Assembly: GCA_016197205.1 (NCBI GenBank)
Contig: JACPWG010000064.1
Span: forward strand, 1 to 64,000
Source: Planctomycetota bacterium
GTDB lineage: Bacteria; Planctomycetota; MHYJ01; WSZJ01; JACPWG01
DNA length: 64,000 nucleotides
Direction: 5' to 3'
Position numbers and translations under genes: made by a program. Of the stretch, positions 49,367 through 58,800 are shown one piece after another. The first letter of the stretch is position 1. Every line of letters begins with the position of its first letter. The notes beneath the pieces are model-generated. The model ran no database searches and had not been told where the DNA came from. It saw only the letters and a list, made by a program, of their open reading frames with translations.

Positions 49367-49451
49367 AAAACGGGGGACACGATCCCGAATTCCAGGAACG
49401 TCCCCGGAGGCTCGCAAGCCCTTTCCAGAATTCAGGTCACGTCCCCGTTTT
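49367..49451. repeat. Inverted repeat between array genes
   Basis: AAAACGGGGGACACGATCCC on the left and its imperfect reverse complement ending GGTCACGTCCCCGTTTT on the right (arms about 27 bases, spacer about 30). It could form a hairpin in the 148-base gap between two array genes, acting as a terminator-like element or a small mobile repeat. Confidence 0.55.
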
Positions 49452-49493
49452 TCTCCCCTCGAGCGGGCGAAGAATGTTACCCCGATTCGAACC

Positions 49494-51689
49494 ATGCCCC
49501 AAATAAGGGGTGCTCCCATCCCTCGCTACCTTGCGCGGCGTGCTCCTTGGGCGGGTGTCGCGGGACTGGCGCTCGCGTCCCTCCAGGCGTCTCCGGCCAC
49601 GGCGCAGCAGCTCCCACCCGAGGTCTTGCAGCGCGTCAAGGCGGCCGTCGCGTACGTGACCGTCCAGTCTCGGGAAGGGGGGAGCTGCGGGAGCGCTTTC
49701 CTCTTTCGCGCAGCCGACGGCCACGGCTTCCTGTTGACGTGCGAGCATGTGGTCGCCGACGTTCCGACTGCGGAGGTCGTTTTCGGGAGCGGCTCGCGGG
49801 CGGAGCGAAAATTCGAGGCCCGCGTCCTCGTCGCCGATCCTTCCCGCGACTTGGCCTGTCTTCGCATCGAGGGGGAGGGCCTCGCCTCGCCCCTTCCGAT
49901 CGAGGGTCGGACCAGCGTCCGGGAAACGGAGGTGGTCTACGCGGTCGGCTTTCCGTTCGGAGCGGCGCTCTCCGCGTCCGGCCGGAATCCCGAGGTGACG
50001 ATCACTCGGGGTTCCGTTGCGAGCATTCGACGCGACGAGCACGAGCGCGTCGCCACCGTCCAGTTGAGCGGGGACGTGAATCCCGGCCACAGCGGCGGCC
50101 CCGTGATCAACGTTCGAGGGGAGGTTGTTGGTGTCACACGCGCAAAGATCGGCGGGACCTCGACGGCGTTCGCCGTTCCGCCCGAATCGATCCGCGCCTT
50201 CCTCTCCGGCCGTGTCACTGGCGTCTCCACGACCGTGGGCGAGACAACGCCGGCCACGGCAAAAATCGCGGTGGTCGCGGAGTTGATGGATCCGCTGGGG
50301 GGGCTCGCCTCCGCTTCCTTCCTGGTGGCGAAAAAGGGGCCGGGTCCGCGGGGGGCGGTCAAACAGACTCCGGACGGCGCCTACGAGAAAGCCGATCCTC
50401 ACATGTTGGAAATCCCCCTCGCCATCGATGCGGATCGAGTCGCGGCGCGGGGAATCTGGCAGCCCTCGCGCGCCCCTGGCGATGGCGAGGCGGTTTCGTA
50501 CGTTTACCAGGGGTGCTATGTCTCCGGCGAGGGCGGGACTCGTTTCACCGAACCGATCGAGACCGAGGTCTTCTTCGGACAGAAGCCGTCGGGGGGGGCC
50601 GGGACGGGCGCCGGAAGCGGGGTGGCTGCGGGCGTCGAGCTCGGCGCGTGCGACGAACTGACCGCCACGGCCACGTTGGCTCTGTCGAGCGTGATCGGCG
50701 ACGCCTTCCTCACGCCGGACGGCAACACGCTCTTCGCCCTCGACCTGAGCGAGGCTCGAGTCTGCAAGGTCTCCACGAGTTCCATGACCGTCCTTCAGGC
50801 GGTCTCCATCCCCGATCATCCGATCGCGATGGCCATGTCCCCCGACGCCACAAAGCTCTTCGTGGTCTCCAGGACCCTCGGCGTCGCGGTGGATGCGAAG
50901 TCTCACGTTGCGACGCCGAGACCCTCCGGCGCGCTCCGCGTACTCGACGCGCGTTCGATGCGGATCGCCTCCGTGTTCCCGCTCGAGCAGAGCCCCTACG
51001 ACGTCGAGGCGACTGACCAGGGCCTGGCCCTTGTGAGCTTCCTCGACAGCTCGCACCCGTGCCTGATCGATACGCGGCGAAAGGTGGTTGAGGAATGGTT
51101 CGCGGCCGTGGACGAGGGCCGGTTCGAGAGCGGCTCGCGACTCCGGCTGCACCCGGACCAGAGCCGCATCTACGCCCTCCGACCGGACCGAAGCCCTCCC
51201 TCCCTGCGTTGCATCCGGCTGGCTCCCCCAGCGAAGGACCGGCCCCTCGTCCAGCCATGCGGCGATCCGGCGCTGTACGTCATGGGGGACTGCTTCGAAA
51301 TCCTCCCGGACGGCAGATACCTGCTGGGAAACCGGGGGGCCGTGCTGCGCCTCTCGCCCGACCCCGCGTCGGACATGAGGGGGGCGGGGAGGATTCGACC
51401 CTTCGTGGCGGCGGTCGCGGCGAAGGGCAGTCCCTTCGTGTTCCTCTCGACCGAGGAGGGGGAGCTCCTCGAGGTGTCGGTCGAGGACCTGGAGGTTCGA
51501 CGGACCTTTCGGGTCGATCGACTCTGCACCCGACTTCTCCTCGACCTGCCGCGACGGATGTTGTACGCCGTCGCCTGCCGGACCGTCGCAAAGACCCAGC
51601 CCTACCCGCGTCCCACGGAGTCCCCGAGCGCAGGACGATTGGGTGTGGGGGATCTGGTCAAATACGCATTTGGGAAGCAGCCACGATGA
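49494..51689 (+). CDS. Exported trypsin-like protease/propeller, module copy 2
   Basis: 731 residues. The signal peptide ends near residue 38 (ASPATAQ). The trypsin/HtrA-like domain (about 40-235) retains a complete triad: His85 in LTCEHVVAD, Asp119 in PSRDLACL and Ser200 in NPGHSGGPV, so activity is expected. There is no PDZ domain. A beta-rich middle part (about 240-370) leads to a propeller (about 395-700: AFLTPDGNTLFALDLSEARV, MAMSPDATKLFVVSR). It is the only catalytically intact protease of the array and could process the neighbouring paralogues or external proteins in the periplasm. The stop overlaps the next start in ATGA, so the downstream partner is translationally coupled. Confidence 0.87.
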   Translation: MPQIRGAPIPRYLARRAPWAGVAGLALASLQASPATAQQLPPEVLQRVKAAVAYVTVQSREGGSCGSAFLFRAADGHGFLLTCEHVVADVPTAEVVFGSGSRAERKFEARVLVADPSRDLACLRIEGEGLASPLPIEGRTSVRETEVVYAVGFPFGAALSASGRNPEVTITRGSVASIRRDEHERVATVQLSGDVNPGHSGGPVINVRGEVVGVTRAKIGGTSTAFAVPPESIRAFLSGRVTGVSTTVGETTPATAKIAVVAELMDPLGGLASASFLVAKKGPGPRGAVKQTPDGAYEKADPHMLEIPLAIDADRVAARGIWQPSRAPGDGEAVSYVYQGCYVSGEGGTRFTEPIETEVFFGQKPSGGAGTGAGSGVAAGVELGACDELTATATLALSSVIGDAFLTPDGNTLFALDLSEARVCKVSTSSMTVLQAVSIPDHPIAMAMSPDATKLFVVSRTLGVAVDAKSHVATPRPSGALRVLDARSMRIASVFPLEQSPYDVEATDQGLALVSFLDSSHPCLIDTRRKVVEEWFAAVDEGRFESGSRLRLHPDQSRIYALRPDRSPPSLRCIRLAPPAKDRPLVQPCGDPALYVMGDCFEILPDGRYLLGNRGAVLRLSPDPASDMRGAGRIRPFVAAVAAKGSPFVFLSTEEGELLEVSVEDLEVRRTFRVDRLCTRLLLDLPRRMLYAVACRTVAKTQPYPRPTESPSAGRLGVGDLVKYAFGKQPR

Positions 51690-53200
51690 GCCGAATTCGG
51701 ACGATCTGCGCGGCAATGGTCCTCCTGCTTGCCGTTGCGTTCACCGTGAGCGCGGAGACCATTGCGGTTCGGCTGGAGACGACCGACGGAAACATCGTCC
51801 TTGGCACGACCGAACTGACGTTTGTGAAGTTCGAATCGAGTCTGGGAGCTTTGGACCTCCGGGTCCGCGACATCCAGGAGCTCCGGTTCGCCGACGGCCA
51901 AGTCGATGCACTCCTGCTCGACGGCTCAAGCCTCCACGGCCGATTGGCGGTGGAGGTCTGGCCCGTGAAGACCAAGATGGGCGACCTCAAGGTCCCGGTC
52001 GAAAAACTGCTCTGGGTCGGGATCGGGGCGACGTCGAAGCAGGCTGCGCCGCGAGGCGCAGGGCCTTCGCCGGCGCCTGCAGGGGGCGGAGGCGCAGGTG
52101 CGGTCGAAGGTGGAACCGCGGGCGAGGGCTCGGCTGCGGATGGACGAGGCGGGGCGGGTGGGAAGGATGGGTCGGGATCCCCGGCTGCGGCCCCCCAGCC
52201 TGCGGAAGTACGGCCACCGGGCGGTTCCGCCGACGGAGGGGCCGGCGACCCGACTCCGACGGAGGGCTCGAAGTTCGTCCAGCGGCGTCGCGTCGCGCTG
52301 CGCTCCTCGATCTCCGCGCTCGCCTTCGCCTCGGACGGCCGCACGCTCTTTGTTCTGAACGTGACGGACTCGGAGGTGGACGTGATCCCGACCTCGACGT
52401 TTCAAGTCTCGAAGAGGATCGCAGTCCCTGGAAAGGGGAGGAGACTCTCCGTCTCCCCCGACGGCTCTCGGCTCGCAGCCCTGGCCGAGAATCACCTGGT
52501 GGTCATCGACGTTGCGGCCGGCCGGGTCACAAAGACCATTCCCGCGCCGCTCGGCGCGACAGACGTCTGCCTTTTCGGGGCGGACACCGCCCTCGTGACC
52601 ACCGACGGCGCGCAATCCGCGTCCGGCTTCGTCTCGCTCTCTCGCCAGGCGCCGATTGCCACCGTCCGATCCGGCCTCACGGGTTGGATCCGGGAGGCGC
52701 GCAACCCTCGACGGCTCTATACCCAAAGCGCGGTCGTATACCTGCCGGAAGCCGAGTCCGCCTCGAGCGGCGCTTCCGTGCCGGTCTGGACCGAATATCC
52801 GGAGGGAGGCCCTCCGACCGAGATCGCCGTGAGCCCCGACGGCAAGTGGGGCGTGTCCCGGGTCGGCACGGTTTTCCGGCTCGGTCGTTCCCTGTTGGGG
52901 GATGTACGGCCCTTCACGGACCTCGCTCCCCACTCCGTAGCCGTGTTCCTGGCGGACAATCGCCGCCTCGTGCTTTTTGTGCCGGGGGGAGCGGCCTCCA
53001 CGTACGAAGTGCCGTCGTTCGAGAAGACCGCGTCCTCGACGGTCGGCTTTCAAGCATACGCAGGGGTCGCGAGCTTGGATCGCAATGCGGCCTATGTGCT
53101 CGGCGGCCAGGAATCCTTTAGGGGTGGACCGCCCACGGGCGCAATGGGGGCGACTGGGTGGCCCGTAGCCGACCTGTATGAGCTCGAGTTTCCGCCGTAA
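51686..53200 (+). CDS. Exported beta-domain/propeller protein, module copy 2
   Basis: 504 residues; its ATG overlaps the protease stop by four bases. The signal peptide (ending AFTVSA) is followed by two small beta repeats (LETTDGNIVLGTTELTFVKF with ESSLGALDLRV, then LLDGSSLHGRLAVEV) as in the genes at 44068 and 54376. A low-complexity Gly/Ala/Pro linker of about 90 residues separates them from a propeller (LAFASDGRTLFVLNVTDSEV, LSVSPDGSRLAALAENHLVV, AVSPDGKWGVSRVGTV). There is no enzymatic motif. Coupling to the active protease suggests the two proteins form a complex. The linker is the longest of the three paralogues. Confidence 0.84.
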   Translation: MSRIRTICAAMVLLLAVAFTVSAETIAVRLETTDGNIVLGTTELTFVKFESSLGALDLRVRDIQELRFADGQVDALLLDGSSLHGRLAVEVWPVKTKMGDLKVPVEKLLWVGIGATSKQAAPRGAGPSPAPAGGGGAGAVEGGTAGEGSAADGRGGAGGKDGSGSPAAAPQPAEVRPPGGSADGGAGDPTPTEGSKFVQRRRVALRSSISALAFASDGRTLFVLNVTDSEVDVIPTSTFQVSKRIAVPGKGRRLSVSPDGSRLAALAENHLVVIDVAAGRVTKTIPAPLGATDVCLFGADTALVTTDGAQSASGFVSLSRQAPIATVRSGLTGWIREARNPRRLYTQSAVVYLPEAESASSGASVPVWTEYPEGGPPTEIAVSPDGKWGVSRVGTVFRLGRSLLGDVRPFTDLAPHSVAVFLADNRRLVLFVPGGAASTYEVPSFEKTASSTVGFQAYAGVASLDRNAAYVLGGQESFRGGPPTGAMGATGWPVADLYELEFPP

Positions 53201-53221
53201 TCGCCGGACGGTTGTGCCACC

Positions 53222-54376
53222 ATGGCCTGCGCATACAGGATTTCGTTTTCCCACTGGCCACCGGCCTCTGCGCGGCGGCACTTGGCGATCCTCGCCGTCC
53301 ACTTCTTCGCGGCGGTTGCCGGCGCCGGACGGCTCGAAGGACAGGAGCAGGCGCCGCCCGCCGCCTCTGCCGCGCCGACAGAGGTCGCTCGCCTCCGCCT
53401 CCATTCGGTCCTCGCCGATCTGCTGCCCTCGCCGGACGGCAAATTTGTGTACGTCCTCGATCTCTCCGAGGCGAAGGTCCGGAAGCTTGACGTGGCCGAC
53501 CTGCGGGTCGTGCTGGAGGCCGAGGTCCCCGACGATTCGGTGGCCATGGCGCTCACACCCGACGGCTCGACGCTCTGCGTCGCGGCTTGGGCGGAACCGC
53601 GGACGCCCGACCCCGGCCCCCTCGACGCGCGCGAGGGCATCCTCCAGGTCCTCCCGACCGCGACGCTCCGCGCCTCCAGCAGCATTCGGCTGCCGGGCGC
53701 TCCGCTCGATGTCGAGGCGGCCGATGATGGGAGCGCCTACATCAGCCTCGCCTTCCGGGAAAAGCTGGTGCTCGCGGATTGGCGCCGGGGTGGGCTCGTG
53801 CGTGAGCCGGCGACCGTCCGGTCGCGCAGCCTTCTGCGGCTCCACCCCGACCACCGCCGCCTCTACCTCGGGAGTCAGGGGTTGTCTCCCGGCAGGTTCA
53901 CATGCCTGCACCTGCCGTCGATCGGGGCCAAGCAGCCCATTGTTCCTCAGAGGCCTCCAGTGGAGGGTCGGCCCGAAGGCGGTTTTTTCGAGCTGTCGCC
54001 CGACGGGCGGCTCCTCTTCGGTTGCGACGGCACCGTCCTCCGCTTGTCCACCGATCGTGAGAACGACCTTTTGTACGCCGGGTCGATCGACCCCTTCATT
54101 GCCATTGGGCTGGCCCCCGGTTGTCCCGTCTTCTATACGTCGGGCGCGGACGGAAAACTCCGGGAGTACGGCTACGACACGCTGCAATTGCGCCGCATCC
54201 TGCCCTTGGGGTGCGTGTGGGCAAAGATGGTCCTGGACTCGGACGGGACGCATGTCACAGTGCTCGAGTGCCGCCCGTCTCCCGTTCACCCGACAGACGA
54301 GTTTCGAGTTCGCCCCTATGCCGGCTCGCGGTTGCTCGCGGCCGGCGACGTGGTGAGGTATCGGATCCTACGTTGA
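53222..54376 (+). CDS. Exported stand-alone propeller, module copy 3
   Basis: 384 residues. A basic N-terminus with a hydrophobic stretch (LAILAVHFFAAVAGAG) acts as signal peptide or anchor. The rest corresponds to the C-terminal propeller of the trypsin/propeller proteins (LLPSPDGKFVYVLDLSEAKV, MALTPDGSTLCVAAW, FELSPDGRLLFGCDGTVLRL). The protease domain is absent, so this copy looks like a shortened version of the first gene of the module. It begins 21 bases after the previous gene. Its stop shares one base with the next start (TGATG), so it keeps the two-gene coupling of the module. Confidence 0.82.
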   Translation: MACAYRISFSHWPPASARRHLAILAVHFFAAVAGAGRLEGQEQAPPAASAAPTEVARLRLHSVLADLLPSPDGKFVYVLDLSEAKVRKLDVADLRVVLEAEVPDDSVAMALTPDGSTLCVAAWAEPRTPDPGPLDAREGILQVLPTATLRASSSIRLPGAPLDVEAADDGSAYISLAFREKLVLADWRRGGLVREPATVRSRSLLRLHPDHRRLYLGSQGLSPGRFTCLHLPSIGAKQPIVPQRPPVEGRPEGGFFELSPDGRLLFGCDGTVLRLSTDRENDLLYAGSIDPFIAIGLAPGCPVFYTSGADGKLREYGYDTLQLRRILPLGCVWAKMVLDSDGTHVTVLECRPSPVHPTDEFRVRPYAGSRLLAAGDVVRYRILR

Positions 54377-55719
54377 TGCGCAAGCATGCCTGGCGTGTCG
54401 TCTTCGGGGTGCTGGCCTGCGTCGCCGCGTGGTCCGGCACGCGGCTCGCGGCGGAGCTGGTCGCCGCTCGCTTTCGTCTGCGGGATGGAACCGTCCTCGC
54501 CGGGCGGATCGAAACCCCGTCGTTCTCCCTCTCCAGCAGCCTGGGCGTCCATTCGATTCAGGTAGCCGATCTTTCGGAAGTCCAATTCGACGAACGCGGC
54601 GTGCGCGTCCGCCTCAAGGATGGCACCACTCTTCTGGGCACAATCAGCATCGAGTCGTGGGCCATACGGTCCATGATCGGAGAAAGGAGCATCCCGACGG
54701 CCCTGATCGCGGCCATCGAGATCCTGGGAGGCTCCGAGGAGCAAGGGCCGGTGCGTGAAGGCGGGGGCGCGAGCGTCGGACCGACCGACATCGAACAGCG
54801 GCTGCCGCTCGGCAGGGCGTTGTCCGCGGTCGTTCTGTCCTCGGACGCTCAGCTCCTGTATGCCCTCGAATCCGACGGCTCGAAGCTCCACGCGATCGGA
54901 ACGGACACGCTCGACGTCCGGCGCACGCTCGACCTGCCGCCGGACTCGAGGCACCTGTCTCCCACGCCGGACGGCTCGGCCATGGTCGTCGTGGGTCGCA
55001 GCACGCTCACCGTGGTGGACCTGTCTGCCTGGCGTGTCAGGAAGTCGTTTCCGGCGGAGCCGGGACTCTGGGAGGTCGTGGCCCTTGGCGAAGGTCTTGC
55101 GTGCGCTTCCACCTCCTGCTGGTCGAGCAGCCCGGAAGTGAGAGTGTTTTCACTCGCCGAGGGCGGCGTCCTGCGGACCTTCCAGGGCATGGATCAGCAA
55201 CTGCGGGGAACCAGAGACGGGCGAAGGCTCTATTCGCGAACGGGGGTGCTTCGCCTCCCTCCGAGTCCAGGCGGCAACGCCGAGCGCGTGCGCGGAGGTT
55301 GGGTGGAAGCCCGGGCGACCGGCCCGCTGGGGGAGTTCACCCTGAGTCCCGACGATCGGCACGCAGTCACGATCGCGGGCTACGTCTACGATCTGGGCCG
55401 ATCTCCCCTCGCCGACTTGCTTCCCTGTGCACGCGTCGAGCGGCATTTGTGCTCGGCATGGCTTGCCCGTGCGCGGCGTCTGCTCCTCTTCACGGCGGAA
55501 GGCACGGTGAAGCAGTACTCCGTCCCCGAATTCGAGCCGGTCGGCTCGTCGAGGCTCGGGCTCCGAGTCTACTGGGCGCAGGCGGATGAGGAGCGCGGCG
55601 CCTTGTACGCGTGCGCAGGGGGTCCCCCGCCCGCGGCCCTGCGGCCTACCGGAAGCGACTCGACAGTGCGGCCCGCGATGCCGCCGGCGGACCTGTATAA
55701 GTTGAGACTCCCCCGATGA
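54376..55719 (+). CDS. Exported beta-domain/propeller protein, module copy 3
   Basis: 447 residues starting at the ATG of the TGATG overlap. The signal peptide (VVFGVLACVAAWSGTRLA) is followed by the two small beta repeats (FRLRDGTVLAGRIETPSFSL with SSSLGVHSIQV, then LKDGTTLLGTISIES). The linker is short, then a propeller (VVLSSDAQLLYALESDGSKL, HLSPTPDGSAMVVVGRSTLTVV, FTLSPDDRHAVTIAGYVYDLGRS) reaches the end. It is the third paralogue of 44068 and 51686. The shared motif near the end, a GRS-type turn followed by a basic/hydrophobic strand, is also found in 51686 (LGRSLLGD) and 44068 (LGRSYQAD). The gene is the last of the plus-strand array and converges with the STAND gene. Confidence 0.84.
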   Translation: MRKHAWRVVFGVLACVAAWSGTRLAAELVAARFRLRDGTVLAGRIETPSFSLSSSLGVHSIQVADLSEVQFDERGVRVRLKDGTTLLGTISIESWAIRSMIGERSIPTALIAAIEILGGSEEQGPVREGGGASVGPTDIEQRLPLGRALSAVVLSSDAQLLYALESDGSKLHAIGTDTLDVRRTLDLPPDSRHLSPTPDGSAMVVVGRSTLTVVDLSAWRVRKSFPAEPGLWEVVALGEGLACASTSCWSSSPEVRVFSLAEGGVLRTFQGMDQQLRGTRDGRRLYSRTGVLRLPPSPGGNAERVRGGWVEARATGPLGEFTLSPDDRHAVTIAGYVYDLGRSPLADLLPCARVERHLCSAWLARARRLLLFTAEGTVKQYSVPEFEPVGSSRLGLRVYWAQADEERGALYACAGGPPPAALRPTGSDSTVRPAMPPADLYKLRLPR

Positions 55720-55841
55720 ACGCGGGCCCCAACGCGATCCGCCGCTGCGAAGCGCCGCTGCCTGACCCGTGCTGCCACGGGAGTGTCCGCTGGATCGAAT
55801 CCGGCGGTGTGGTCGTGCCATGCGGAACCGCTCCCGCTCCC

Positions 55842-58800
55842 TCACCCTCGCGGTTCGGTTTTGTTTTCGCCCCCCTCAAGGCGCAGCAGGTAAACGTGTG
55901 ACCCGGCGGCGGCCGCGAAGGTCCGGCCGTCGGGGTGCTGCGCGATCCGGTCCAGGTCCGCGGGGAAGCGCGTCAGCTCGGCGCCCGTCGCAGCGGATAC
56001 GAGCACGGCATCCTTCTCCAGGCTGCGGCGCAGGAGCAAGAAGGGGAAGCGCTCCGAACCCGCGGCCACGGCGCGCGGGTCGCCGCGGGCCTCGACCACC
56101 GAAAGCTGTGCGAGGCTCTCCCCATCCCGAACGGACATGCTCCTCGTCGGCGGGCAGAGGGTCCCGATCCGCGTCCCGTCGGGGGACCAGGCGACGCGCG
56201 CCGCTTCGATCCCCCAGTCCGTCAGCGTCTGGTAGCGATGGGAGCGCACGAGCGCGCCGGTCTCGACCTCCCACAGCGAAAGCACCGGCACGGTCCAGGG
56301 GGCGCCGGGCTCCCTCCGCACGTCCGCGGCCGTCAGGAGGCGCCGGCTGTCCGGCGAAAAGGCCAGGCACCGCACGTCCCCCTCTTGACCCACCAGCCCC
56401 AGCAGCTCCGCGCCGCCGGCCGCGTCAAACACGCGCACCGCGGGTTCGCCGCCGTCCAGACCCTCTCGATCCTCGCCCGCCGTGGCCAGCCGCCGCCCGT
56501 CCGGCGACCACGCGACGGCGTTCACCCAGGCCCTGTGCGCGCCGATCGAAAGGACCTTCTCCCCGCGCTCGACGTCCCAGATGCGCACGACTCCGTCGCC
56601 GCAACCGACCGCGAGCCGGCCGCTGTCCGGTGAAAAGGCGAGCGCCTCCACGTTGGCCTCCCCTTCGCGCAGGACCCGCAGCTCGGCCCCGCTCGCCGCA
56701 TCCCACACGCGCACCGTCCGGTCGTTCGCGCCGCTCGCGAGCCGCCGGCCGTCCGGCGAAAACTCGAGGCTCGTCACCTCCGCCTCGTGCCCGCCGGCCG
56801 GGCCGTCCTCCGAGGGGCTTTCGGCCACGGCAGGCCAGATCCTTGCCGTTCCGTCGGCCGAACCCGACAGCAGACGCTCGCCGTCGCCGAGAAACACCAG
56901 CGAAGAAATCGGCCCTTCGTGTCCGTGATGCACGGCGACCGGCGTTCCGAATTCGAGCTCGTAGACGCGCACGGAATTGTCGGCCCCGCGTGAGGCCGCT
57001 CGCCTCCCGTCCGGCGAAAGGGCAAGGAGCTTCGGGTCCACGTCGATGCCGCCATGTCGTGCGATCATTGCCATGTCGCGTGCGTCCTGCACCACGACGA
57101 CGTTCTCCGTGTCGACGCCCGCCCCGACGAGGCGCCGCCCATCCCGGGAGTAGGCAAGCGTCCACAGGCCGACCTTCAGCACGGCCAGCTCGCGCCCGCT
57201 CTCCGCGTCCCAAACGCGCACGCTGTGTTCGTACGTGCTCTCCGTTGCGCCCTCGTCCCCGCCGCACCCGACGAGCCGGCTGCCGTCCGGCGCCCAACTC
57301 ACGTCATCTACGAAGAGATGCCCGCTCAGCGCATGGACCGGCGCGCCGGTCGCCGCGTCCCAGACGCACACCGGGCCGTGAGGCTGCCACGTGGACGCCA
57401 CGCGCCGGCCGTCCGGTGAAAAGGCCACCCGCCCTCCCGCATCCGCCGCTTCCCCACGCTCGTGTTCGAAGCGCGCAATCGTCCGACCCGTCGCCGGCTC
57501 CACGACACGCACGACGCCCCCGGCCCCGTACGCGACCCGCAGCTCCGGCGTCTCCGTAGGAAGCGCGTCGAGGAACAGCCGTTCCTGCGCGTTCCGTGCG
57601 CGCGGAAGCACGCGCGGCCCGCCGACCAAGTCCACGGACTTCACGTCCTCGGCGGTGCGCATGGTGTGCAGCAAGTCGCCCGTGCCCGCGTCCCAGACCT
57701 TCACGCACCGCCCACCGGCCGTCGCCACGGAAGTCCCGCCCGGCGAGCACGCGACCGACACGACCGGGTCCCCATGGAAAAGCACGCGCAGGGCCGTGCC
57801 CAACGGGCTGGGGGGCGGCCGAAGCGCACGAAGCCACGCGCGCCCTTCGCCCGCCGCCTCCTTGGCGCGCCGCCAGGCATCCAGAAGGGCAGGCAGCCGC
57901 GTCCCGCCCGGCGAGCCGGGCGCGTCCCCGAGTCCCTTCGCGTCCGCCTGCCAACGGCCGGAGTTCCACAGGCACTGGAACAGGGCGGACGGCTGCTTTT
58001 GGAGGAAGGCCGCGTGCCGCCTCAGGGTCTCTTCGATCAGCGGGAGGAAAGCAAGCGGCGCCTGGCCCGCCGCGTTCCGGACGGTCGCTCGACAGTCATC
58101 CGCCAAGTCGAGGACCATCCCCGCCTCCGTCTTCGCCTCCAGGAAACGAATGTCCGCGAGCAGCCGCCCGGCCTCCGCGCCCTGGCCGGCCGCCAGTCGC
58201 TGCCAGACCAGTTCATCGACCTTGCGGGCATTCGCCGGCTTCGAAATCGATGAGCGGGCCGGGCCGATCGCGACGGCGGCGTTGCCGGCGTCCTCGAGGC
58301 GCAGCGGCTCCGCCTCGAAATGGTCCCCCAGGCGAGCATGTGCCGCGCGCTCGTTATCCGGCGTGTGCAGATAGCGCGCGCGTACCGCCGCGGCAAGGCC
58401 CGCATGAAAAAAACCGAGCAACCCGCCGCGCGATAGCAGGTAGGAACGGAGCTGGCGCAGCACCGGGAACAGGTCGTCCGCGCCCGGGTGGTCGGCGACC
58501 AGCGCCTTCAGCTCCGCTTCCGAAAGACCGCGGCGCGCCGTGGCCAGGAGCCGGAGGGCCGTGCGAACCACCTCCTTGTCGAACTCCTGCTCCATGCGTT
58601 CGAGCACCTGCTCGAAGAGCGCCTTCACCGGGTCGCTCTCCTCCGCGTGGGACGGCGTGCGCGCCGGCCGGAAGAGCCGCAGCAGCGCGCGGAACGGCCC
58701 TGCGCGCGCCCCGGACCCGGGAAAGGCGCGGATTCTCTCGTTGAGCTGTTCGTAGGAGCCGAAGCCCCGCAATTCCTCCAGTGCGACCTGCAAAAACAAG

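Noticed and set aside
51926..54289. 787-residue minus-strand open frame opposite the propeller genes
   Set aside because: No signal peptide or domain; the opposite strand holds coupled exported paralogues.
55769..57559. 596-residue plus-strand open frame near the STAND gene 3' end
   Set aside because: Almost entirely Arg/Pro/Ala, a shadow of the WD40 repeats.
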